A DNA stretch of 64,000 nt from Pseudomonas asiatica (lineage in GTDB: Bacteria; Pseudomonadota; Gammaproteobacteria; Pseudomonadales; Pseudomonadaceae): contig NZ_BLJF01000001.1 in NCBI RefSeq assembly GCF_009932335.1, positions 2,356,001-2,420,000 of the forward strand, given 5' to 3'. Position 1 is the stretch's first letter. Each line of letters begins with the position of its first letter. Under the pieces are notes generated by a model. That model did no database searches. It saw nothing but the letters and a program-made list of their open reading frames with translations, and was not told where the DNA came from. Below, piece after piece: positions 7,360-15,400 of this stretch. The position numbers and the translations under genes were made by a program.

Positions 7360-8880
7360 TCAAGGGCTGTCCGGCAGTGGCCGGTATGGGGTGACCGCGG
7401 TGAAGCGCGGCCCGGGCAGGGCCACCGCCACCACATGGGCACCGGCCATGCCCTGGCGGCGACCGGGGCCGAAGCCCAGGGCCGGGGTCAGGCCGGTGGA
7501 CACATCATGCAGGCCTTCCAGCGCGGCAATCAGCTGCTCGCGGCTGGTGTCGCGGCCTGTCTGCTTCAACGCTTCACTCAGCAGGCGCAGCGCGCACAGG
7601 GTGTTGACCTGCAACGACGCCTGGCGAGGGTCGAGGCCCTGACGCTGCTGCAGGCCGGCCAGAATCGCCTGGCCCTGTTCGGTCCAGTCCCCAGGCACGT
7701 AGGGATAAGCCAGGAACACCCGTTGCGACCAAAACTCGGGCAAGCGCGCCACGGCGCCGGTCACCTGGCTGGAGGCGGCAAACAGGTATGGCTGGCGGCC
7801 GGCTGACTGCAGCGCCGAAGCCAGTTCGGCAAAGGCCTGGGCACGGCCGAGGAAGACAATGCCCTGCCCGTCCACGGCCTGGCCAGCAAAGGCCTGGGCC
7901 GCAGGTGGTGACCAGCCCTGCTGCTGAAGGCGTTCGCGCACCTGTTCGGCCAACGCCGCTTGTTCATTGCCGGCATACACCACACGCAGGTCGTTGGCAG
8001 CCAGCCCCAGTGCCGCGCGGGCGTGGCCGGCCAGGCTCAGCAATTGCGCGGGCAAGCCGGGCAACGGGTCGAAAATCTGTGGGCTGCCGCCGCTGCGTGG
8101 GGTGCTGCCGATCAGCGGTACATTGTGGGGCGCCAGCAAGGTTGCCAGGCGCTGGTCGAGCATGGGTGCCAATGGCGCGATCAGGGCGAACACCTGCTCC
8201 TGCTCCAGCAACTGCTTCAGCGCCCGTTCGGCGCTGGCCGGGTCGGATCCCGGGTCGAGCACCACCAGCTCCAGGCGTCGCCCGTGGATGCCACCCTGCT
8301 GGTTGAGTTGCGTCAGGCCGTCTTCCAGCACCGCACGCACCACCTGCCCGGCCTCGGTCAGCGGGCCGGATGCCGGCAGCAAGGTCCCCAGGCGCAGCAC
8401 GCCCTCCTCCACGCCGGGGTCGCGCTCCTGGGCCAGGCGCTTGAGGTAGGCCGTGAGGTTGCGCTGGTCGGCCAAGGTGAGTTCGAAGCGCGGCATGGCC
8501 GGGTCCAGGCGATTGCCTGCCGGGTCGACGCCGTGCCGAATCGCCCGGGCCAGGCTGCTGTCGGTGTAGGCCGGATAGCGGCGGCCGTTGACCTCGCGTT
8601 CGCCCTGGCCTTGCGCCAGGCGCTGCCAGTCGAGGCTGGGCGGGCGTACGCCCCCTTCGGCACGGCCGCGGCCATCGTTGCCGTGGCAGCTGGCGCAGGG
8701 CAGCACGCTGGCGGGGACAGTCATGTCGCTGGCGCCGACACGGGCTTGCAGCTGTGCGTTGCTGCTGGAGACGCCCTGGCGGTAGAGGTGTTTGCCGGCT
8801 TGTTCATGTTCGGTCAGGTCCAGGGCGAGTGCACCGCTGCACATGGCAATGCCTAATGCGAATGCCAGATAGCGCAGCAC
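7360..8880 (-). CDS. Cytochrome c / periplasmic-binding-protein (type 1) fusion
   Basis: 506 residues from the GTG at 8880, chosen because it gives a clean signal peptide (LRYLAFALGIAMCSGALA-LDL). The frame runs further upstream only through a large inverted repeat. Domain 1 (about residues 22-130) is a class I cytochrome c with heme motif CASCH and a likely distal Met in the DPAMPRF region. Domain 2 (about 140-500) is a Leu/Ile/Val-binding-type receptor fold (LRLGTLLPASGPLTEAG, LIGSTPRSGG). No ABC transporter genes are adjacent, so transport is unlikely. It probably carries electrons or senses a ligand for the oxidase operon. Start certainty is moderate. Confidence 0.8.
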   Translation of the reverse strand: MLRYLAFALGIAMCSGALALDLTEHEQAGKHLYRQGVSSSNAQLQARVGASDMTVPASVLPCASCHGNDGRGRAEGGVRPPSLDWQRLAQGQGEREVNGRRYPAYTDSSLARAIRHGVDPAGNRLDPAMPRFELTLADQRNLTAYLKRLAQERDPGVEEGVLRLGTLLPASGPLTEAGQVVRAVLEDGLTQLNQQGGIHGRRLELVVLDPGSDPASAERALKQLLEQEQVFALIAPLAPMLDQRLATLLAPHNVPLIGSTPRSGGSPQIFDPLPGLPAQLLSLAGHARAALGLAANDLRVVYAGNEQAALAEQVRERLQQQGWSPPAAQAFAGQAVDGQGIVFLGRAQAFAELASALQSAGRQPYLFAASSQVTGAVARLPEFWSQRVFLAYPYVPGDWTEQGQAILAGLQQRQGLDPRQASLQVNTLCALRLLSEALKQTGRDTSREQLIAALEGLHDVSTGLTPALGFGPGRRQGMAGAHVVAVALPGPRFTAVTPYRPLPDSP

Positions 8881-8894
8881 TGCTTCAATACGGA

Positions 8895-9047
8895 CGCGAA
8901 TCCCTGTAGGAGCGGCCTTGTGTCGCGATCGGGCGCGCAGCGGCCGCAGGACCGGCGAATGTGTTTCATCAGGTACTCCGGGTATGCCGGTTTTACGGCC
9001 GCTGCGCGCCCGATCGCGACACAAGGCCGCTCCTACAGGGATTCGCG
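8895..9047. repeat. Very long perfect inverted repeat (52 bp arms) inside the oxidase operon
   Basis: Arms at 8895-8946 and 8996-9047 are exact reverse complements around a 49 bp spacer. They contain the GTAGGAGCGGCCTTGTGTCG repeat core extended by CGATCGGGCGCGCAGCGGCCG. The element sits between the second Sco gene and the cytochrome gene on the same transcript. Such an RNA hairpin would be expected to affect mRNA decay or reduce downstream expression. Confidence 0.9.
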
Positions 9048-9101
9048 CCGGGATTCGCGCCAAATTTGGCGTGGGCATTGGCGAAGTACTGCGCATGATA
9101 C

Positions 9102-9767
9102 TCACCGCCCTGCCAAAGGCAGTGCCAGCAGCTGCATGCGCTGGGCAATCGCCGCCGGCGGTGCATCCGGGCGGATCTTGCTCCAGCGCTTGCCGGCCAC
9201 ATCGCCGGCAATCAGCTGTGTCGAATGCTGCTCGGGGCTGGGCAGGAACTGGCCGATGCGGCCGAGCACCAAATCGACATTGGCCTTGTCACCGGTCAGG
9301 AACAACCAGTTGGGCCCATCCACGCCCTGCTTCCCGGCAAACGCCTTGAGCACTTCGGGGGTGTCATTGAGCGGGTCGCTGCTGATCGACACGAAGGTCA
9401 CCTGGCTGGCCAGCTGCGGCCCCATGGTCTCGCGCACTTCGCGCAACTTGCGGGTAATCAGCGGGCAGGCGTCGGTGCAATGGGTGAAGATCACGTTGAG
9501 CATCACCACCTTGTCCTTGAGCACATCGCTGTAGAAGCGCAGCTCGCGGCCATTCTGGTCCTTGAGCACAGTGTCGGTGAACCAGGCCTGGGCATCGCGG
9601 GTACCGCCGCCACTGGTCATCGCCTGCGGTGCCGGCTGCGGTGCTGGCGCCTGCGGGGCATGGCCTTCATGGGCGAACGCCACCGAGGCGAGGATCCACA
9701 GGCAGCCACCCAGCATCAGCCAGTCAAAACCGCGCATGCCTGCGCGGCGGGAGCTTACCAGGCTCAT
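9102..9767 (-). CDS. Sco1/SenC-family copper chaperone (second copy)
   Basis: 221 residues. An N-terminal membrane anchor or signal (about residues 15-32, ending FAHEGHAPQ) and a proline-rich linker are followed by a thioredoxin-like Sco domain with the copper motif CTDACP (CxxxC) and FVSISSDPLNDTPE. The distal His expected in Sco proteins is probably the one in the EQHSTQLI region. It overlaps the first Sco gene by four bases (ATGA). It probably delivers copper to the operon's multicopper oxidase in the periplasm. Confidence 0.9.
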   Translation of the reverse strand: MSLVSSRRAGMRGFDWLMLGGCLWILASVAFAHEGHAPQAPAPQPAPQAMTSGGGTRDAQAWFTDTVLKDQNGRELRFYSDVLKDKVVMLNVIFTHCTDACPLITRKLREVRETMGPQLASQVTFVSISSDPLNDTPEVLKAFAGKQGVDGPNWLFLTGDKANVDLVLGRIGQFLPSPEQHSTQLIAGDVAGKRWSKIRPDAPPAAIAQRMQLLALPLAGR

Positions 9768-10420
9768 GGTTGCACCTCGTGATGGTCGGCAATCGCCGTG
9801 CTCTTGGCATGCACCCGGCGGGCGCCGAGGCGGTTGATTTCGTCGATCAGCACTGCCGGGTCGGTGAAGCCGTAGTAGCGCGTCCAGTGGCCGGTGCGCC
9901 CGTCCCCCACCAGGATCAGTGGCGGGTGCTGGCTGAGGTCGGCGCTGAAGCTGCCCAGGCCCTTGAGGGTTTCGCTGATGGCATATGGCGTGCCGGTCAG
10001 CCAGCTCCAGCCCGGCCCCTTCTGGAAAGCCTTGGCGTAATCCTGCAGGCGCTTGGCGTCGTCACGTTGCGGGTCGACGCTGATCGATACCAGGTGAATG
10101 TCTTGCCCTACCCGGCCACCCAGTTGCTGCTGGACCTTGCCCATGATCGACGACACCACCGGGCACACCGTGGTGCAGCTGGTGTAGATAAAGCCCATGA
10201 CCACCAGGTGGTCGCCAACCAGGTCTTTTTCCAGGCGTACCGGCATGCCGTCCTGGTTCAGCAGCGAGACATCGGCAAAGCGCACACTGGCCTTTTCCTG
10301 GCGCGCCGCCGGCGGCTGTTCGGCGTGGCCGTTGTGGTCGTGGCCGCCATGGGCCAGGGCCAGGTTGCCGGCAAAAGCCAGGCTCAGGGCCAACAATGTG
10401 CAAGCATGCTTGGCGTTCAT
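9764..10420 (-). CDS. Sco1/SenC-family copper chaperone (first copy)
   Basis: 218 residues with a signal peptide (about 1-23, ALA-HGGHDHNGHAEQ). The mature N-terminus is His-rich, a likely metal-binding tail. The Sco thioredoxin fold has motif CTTVCP (CxxxC), HLVSISVDPQRDD, and a downstream His (QHPPLILVGDG). It overlaps the beta-propeller gene (ATGA at 10417-10420) and the second Sco gene. Two tandem non-identical Sco proteins suggest separate copper-transfer and thiol-reducing roles. Confidence 0.9.
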   Translation of the reverse strand: MNAKHACTLLALSLAFAGNLALAHGGHDHNGHAEQPPAARQEKASVRFADVSLLNQDGMPVRLEKDLVGDHLVVMGFIYTSCTTVCPVVSSIMGKVQQQLGGRVGQDIHLVSISVDPQRDDAKRLQDYAKAFQKGPGWSWLTGTPYAISETLKGLGSFSADLSQHPPLILVGDGRTGHWTRYYGFTDPAVLIDEINRLGARRVHAKSTAIADHHEVQP

Positions 10421-12393
10421 CGCAGATTCCTCACGTCATTATCGGAAACGGTGGACGTTGCGGCCGGCAGCACGCGCAGGCTGGTGTAGTTTTCTTCGGC
10501 GAACTTGCGCCCCAGCGACGGCGACTGCACGTGCAGGTACCAGGCACCAGCTTCGGGCAGGCTCAGCGCTGCCTGATAGATGCCCTCGCCCACCTCCTCC
10601 AGCTGCAGGTTGCGTGGCATCGACGAAGGCGCCAGGAAGTAGCGCAGGCTCAGGTCGCTCAGGCCCAGGCGCGGCAGGCCGTCGTCGCCGACGATGCGCA
10701 CCCGTGCGGTCACAGCGCTGTGCTGCGACAACGGCCGGTCCAGGCCGATGAACTCGGCATGCGCACCCTTGCGCTTGCCGGCATTCGGCGCTGCGACCAC
10801 ATCGGTGCTGAAGCAGTGGATGATCTGCGGCTGGTTGAGCAAAAAGGCCACGTCGAACTTGCCAGCGGCGGGCATCTTCACCGTCGAGCCATACACGCCC
10901 GGCGCCAGTTCGCGCAGGCTGCGGTCGACGACGATGGCGGCACGGGCCTGGTGGCCACGGTTGTTGTAGCCGGACATCGGTGCGTTCATGCCTTCGGCGT
11001 AGAAGTAGGTGGTGTTGTCCACCGGGTTGACCACGAACACCGAATTGTCATCGCGCGACACCGACAGCCCCTGAGCCAGCGGCAGGTCGCCAGCCTGGCG
11101 TGGCGCCGCCGGGCCGGCCTCGAAGCCCTGGATGATCGGCGAACGCCCTTCGCCCAGGCTGGCCAGGTTGATCATGCTCACCTTCGGTGAAGCCAGGCCG
11201 CGCACGTAGGCATAGCCCTTGGTGAAAGTCAGCTGATACGGTTCGGCCGCCACCGGGATCCGGTGGATCAGCTTGTCGGTACTGGCGTCGATCACCAGGG
11301 CCTGGTTCTCCAGGGTGTTGAGCACGATGCCATAGCGGCCATCGCTGCTGAAACGCATTGGCCCCAGGCCCTGCTCGGCCTGGACCGTGTGGCGTAGCTG
11401 GTGGTTGCGGGCATCAAACACGCGCACGCTGCCCTCCTCGCCATCGACCACGTACACCGCCTGGGACAACGCCGAATAGCTGACCGACAGCGGGTGCGGG
11501 CCAACCTTGATGGTCTTGGCCAGGCGCATTTCCGGGATGTCGATCACGCTCAGGGTGCCGCTGTCGCGGTTGCTGACATAGGCGTAGCGGGAGTCACCAC
11601 TGAAGGCGATTTCGTGGTGGCCGCCGCCGGTGTTGAAGGTTTTCAGGGTGTTGCGCCCCGGTACGTCTATCACCGTTACCCCGCCCTTGGCCGGGTCGCT
11701 GCTGTTGTTGCCTACCCAAAGCCGGTGCTGGTCCGGTTGCAGGGCCACGCGCAGCGGTTGGTCGCCAGCGTCCAGGTCGGCCACGCGGGTGAAGGTCTCG
11801 GTGTCGATCACCGAGACCTTGCCGCGCTCGGGAATGGACACGAACACCTGCCTGTCGTCAGCGGTGGCTACCCAGTCCATGGGCCGCCCAGGCAGGTCGA
11901 TGCGGGCCATGGTGCTGGTCACGCCGCCCACCGATACGGTCGGGTCGATCACCGTCAGGCTGGCGTCCTTGTTCATCATCAACAGGAAGTAACTGTTCAG
12001 GTCGAGCAAAGGCCGCGCGCCAATGCTGCTTTTGAGGAACAGCGCGACACGGGCCTTGCAGCTCTGGTCGCGGTCGCCCTCCGGGGCCGACTGCGTCGGG
12101 TCGAGCCACGCCCCCGGGGCCATGCCCGACAGCGGTTGGCCACTGGCCTGGTCGCTGACCTTGAAACGGATGTTGGCGAAGCTGCCCTCCTGCAGCTGAT
12201 CCCCCGCCAGCGGCCGGGCCTCGAACTCCACGGTCACACCGTCGCGGCTGAGCCGGTGCGGGGCCTGCGGGTCGGCAGAGCCCTGCAAATACTCGCGCGG
12301 ATCGCACCACAGGCTTTCATAGGCCACGCCCAGACCGATCAGCGCTGCCCCCAGTGCTACCCCCATGCATGCAAGGCGGGTCTTCTTGTTCAT
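10417..12393 (-). CDS. Secreted YVTN-type beta-propeller protein
   Basis: 658 residues from the ATG at 12393, preceded by GGGGGCG. A GTG at 12417 overlapping the oxidase stop is possible but would precede the signal peptide. Signal peptide about 1-25. An Ig-like stretch comes first (VTVEFEARPLAGDQLQEG). A beta-propeller with YVTN-like blades follows (YVSNRDSGTLSVIDI, VYVVDGEEGSVRVFDA, about 130-440). The protein ends with a further Ig/YtkA-like domain (about 520-640). No heme-binding CxxCH is present. It is co-operonic with the giant oxidase. A structural or electron-transfer partner role is inferred only. Confidence 0.8.
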   Translation of the reverse strand: MNKKTRLACMGVALGAALIGLGVAYESLWCDPREYLQGSADPQAPHRLSRDGVTVEFEARPLAGDQLQEGSFANIRFKVSDQASGQPLSGMAPGAWLDPTQSAPEGDRDQSCKARVALFLKSSIGARPLLDLNSYFLLMMNKDASLTVIDPTVSVGGVTSTMARIDLPGRPMDWVATADDRQVFVSIPERGKVSVIDTETFTRVADLDAGDQPLRVALQPDQHRLWVGNNSSDPAKGGVTVIDVPGRNTLKTFNTGGGHHEIAFSGDSRYAYVSNRDSGTLSVIDIPEMRLAKTIKVGPHPLSVSYSALSQAVYVVDGEEGSVRVFDARNHQLRHTVQAEQGLGPMRFSSDGRYGIVLNTLENQALVIDASTDKLIHRIPVAAEPYQLTFTKGYAYVRGLASPKVSMINLASLGEGRSPIIQGFEAGPAAPRQAGDLPLAQGLSVSRDDNSVFVVNPVDNTTYFYAEGMNAPMSGYNNRGHQARAAIVVDRSLRELAPGVYGSTVKMPAAGKFDVAFLLNQPQIIHCFSTDVVAAPNAGKRKGAHAEFIGLDRPLSQHSAVTARVRIVGDDGLPRLGLSDLSLRYFLAPSSMPRNLQLEEVGEGIYQAALSLPEAGAWYLHVQSPSLGRKFAEENYTSLRVLPAATSTVSDNDVRNLR

Positions 12394-12413
12394 TTTCGCG
12401 CCCCCATTTACCG

Positions 12414-15400
12414 TCACTGCGCCGGTGCCGTTGCCGGCGGCGCTTCATTGGTCACCCGCAAGATCCCCCACAGCCCCGAGAGGTTGCCGTAGGCGGCGTA
12501 GTCGCGGAACAGGTAGTCACCCGCCACCGCGTTGGCGCCGCCGGCACTGGGCAGCATGAAGCTGAAGTGCGCAGCCGGCAGCACGCTTTCCTGGGCACCG
12601 ATGTACATGGCCATCGGGTTGTAGCCGAAGCGCACCGAGCCGATGCCGGGCTGCCACATCGGGTAGCCGTACTCGTCGCTCTTCTCGGCCTGGTAGTTGT
12701 GCAGCGGCCACAAGTGGCCATCCAGCTGGTAGACCATGCCGCGGCTGCCGCCACTGGGCATCACGATATGGTTGCGCACTGGCTGGCCGGGCTTGGCGTA
12801 CAGCACCGGGGTTTGCGGGTCGCCGCCGACCAGGGCGTTGGCGTAGGCCATGTGGGCATTGGGCACATCGCCAAAGCCCAGGCCACCGGCGCGGCCGAAG
12901 GGTGAGTCGGGGGCCATGCCGAAGCGCAGCCACAGGGGTTCGGTCTTGTAGTTGACCGCCATGTTGCCGTTGTCCTGCGGGTCGCCGGCGGCGCCGTTGC
13001 CTTCGGTATTGATGCCCTCCACCGGGCGGCCGTCGGCCCAGCGCATGTTCAGCGCACGCTGCCAGACCGTGACGAAGTCGCGGTAGTCGGGCTGGCCGGT
13101 GACCTTGACCGTGGACTGGGCCCGTGTTGCGGTGTCCTCGGTCCAGGTGGCTGTCTGTGGCAGGATGCTCATGGCACCCACCAGGCCTTTCTGCGGCTGC
13201 TTGATGAAGTCTGACGGGGTCAGGTTGAGGCCGCCGAACTCGATGGCCGTGGTGTTGATGTTGTCCACCGTGCGGCCCAGCTGCGACACCGGCTTGCCTT
13301 CACGCTCCAGGTGGCCGGCATAGTACTGGTAGGTACGGGTCGGCCAGGCGCCACTGGTGCCGGCACGCGGGGCTACGGTCTGCACCGGGTTGAGGCCGAC
13401 GTTGGCGCCATCGGACTTGGTGATGTCGTAGGCCAGCAGCTGGGCATGCAGGCCCACGTGGCTGGACGGCCGCATCAGGTTGTTGGCAAAGGCGGTGGCA
13501 CCCTCGCTGTCGAAGCGGTCACGCTTGACCACGTTGTGCATCACCGCAGTGCTGGGCAGGTCCGGCATCACCAGCGGCAGGCGGTTTTCCAGGGTGATGC
13601 TGATGCACTCGCCGGCATTGGCGCGCAGCACCAGTGGCTCCACGGGCACGCCCGCCTTGAGCTTGCCGGTGGTGGCGTCCAGGTCGGCCTTGCGCACGTA
13701 CAGGATCGCGGTCGGGTCGTGCAGCGGCGCGCTGTGGCCACCGATGGTGAAGGGTTCCCCATCTTCGGGGTCTACCCCACTGACCAGCGGAATGGTGGTC
13801 TTGCGGCTGTTGAACACCAGGGTGCCGCCATTGGCCTTGAGCGGGCCGCCGACATGCTGGCCGACACCGGCCGGGTCATTGATGCTGACGCCGTTGCGGT
13901 TCTCGAGAATGTCGTTGGCCAGTGCCGCGACGATTTCGTAGCTGCGCTTGACCGTGGGACGGCTGCCGATGCCATTGGGGTTGGCCGTGGTTTTCGGGCA
14001 GATGCCGTCGAAGTTGACGGTGTTGCGCATGGCCACCGGCTGCGGGTTGTTGGGCAGCGGGAACAGGTCGGCACGCTGCGCGGTGTAGTTGCGCATGATG
14101 CCCCAGATGCCGTTCCAGTAGCCCTCCAGGGCCGCATCCAGGGAATACAGGTAGTCACCGTTGGTGGCCGCCGAACTGGAGATCATCGACACCGGCGCCA
14201 TGAAGCCCAATTGCTCGGAAATACCGATCATCTGCGATGACTTCCAGCCCGAGTTGGAGCTGTTGCCGTAGCCGGTGCCGTTCTGCAGCCACTTCACGCC
14301 ATGCAAGGTGACGTTGTGCTCCTCTTCATGGCCACCGGCGTGCATGCGCAGGCGTACGTTGTCACCGGAGTAGGTGCGCAGCATCGGGGTGAACGGGTCG
14401 CCCGGTTCGCTGCCGGCCGCGTTGATGTGCGGCGGGAACAGCGTGGTGCCGCCGGTGGGGCCCACGGCCGAAGTAATCGCCGACGGAGCCAGGTTCATGG
14501 CCGGAATCGCCCGGTCGGTACGGGTTTGCAAGGCATAGCTGAGGTCGCCGGCCAGGCCGTCGGCCTGCATGCCACGCTTGCCGTCCGGGCCGACCTTGTT
14601 CGGGTCGTACACACGCAGGGCCAGGGGCTCGTTGCGGTAGTTGACGACGAACATGCCCGGGTCATCCACCGAGATTGCCTGCGGGCAGGGCCGGCTTGGG
14701 CAGCCCGGGTTGATGCCGCCGCGTTCCTCGACGATGGCCTCCAGCAGGTTCGACGCCTTGCCGCGCACCGGCGGGTTGATGGCGTAGCGGAAGCTGTCGG
14801 CGGTGGCCGGGTACGACTGGGCATTGGGGATGCCGTCCGGCCCGGCGCCGACGTACACACCGGCCTCGTAGGCGTGCTGGAAGTCGCTGTATTCCAGGAA
14901 GAACTCGCGGTAGCTGTCGTTCTTGCCGTCGCCATCGTGGTCACCGGTCTGGATCACCGCCTGCCACGAGGTCGGGCCACCGTCCTGGCGCGTGGCCGGG
15001 TTGTACAGCTTCTCGCCGGTTTCGGCGTGGTACCAGGTGGAGTTGGCCGGTTCGGCCAGTACGGTGGCATACAGCCCAAGCTGCTGGTGGGTCGATGGGC
15101 CGAGGTGGTCGTGGGTGAAGATGGTGCCCAGGCCACGGTCGACGTTGTACACGTTCACCAGCGGGTCGGCGAACCAGCGCTGCATGGCCGTGCGTGCGCC
15201 CAGCCAGTCGGCCCGGCCGAAGCGGCCGAAGTATGGGTGCTGCCGGGCTTGCGGGCAGGCGGCGGTGCCGTCGCGGCTATCGCCCTGGGTGCAGCCGTTG
15301 TAGGCACGAATGGCCTGCACCCGCTCGACCACGCTGCCGGGCGAGAGGATGCCGTCTTCGTAGTTCCAGCCGTTGGCCGAGCCGTCGGCGGCGGTCAGGT

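Noticed and set aside
7360..9105. Longer start of the cytochrome/binding-protein gene at 9105 or 9096
   Set aside because: It would translate 75 residues of inverted repeat ahead of a good signal peptide, so a start at 8880 is preferred.
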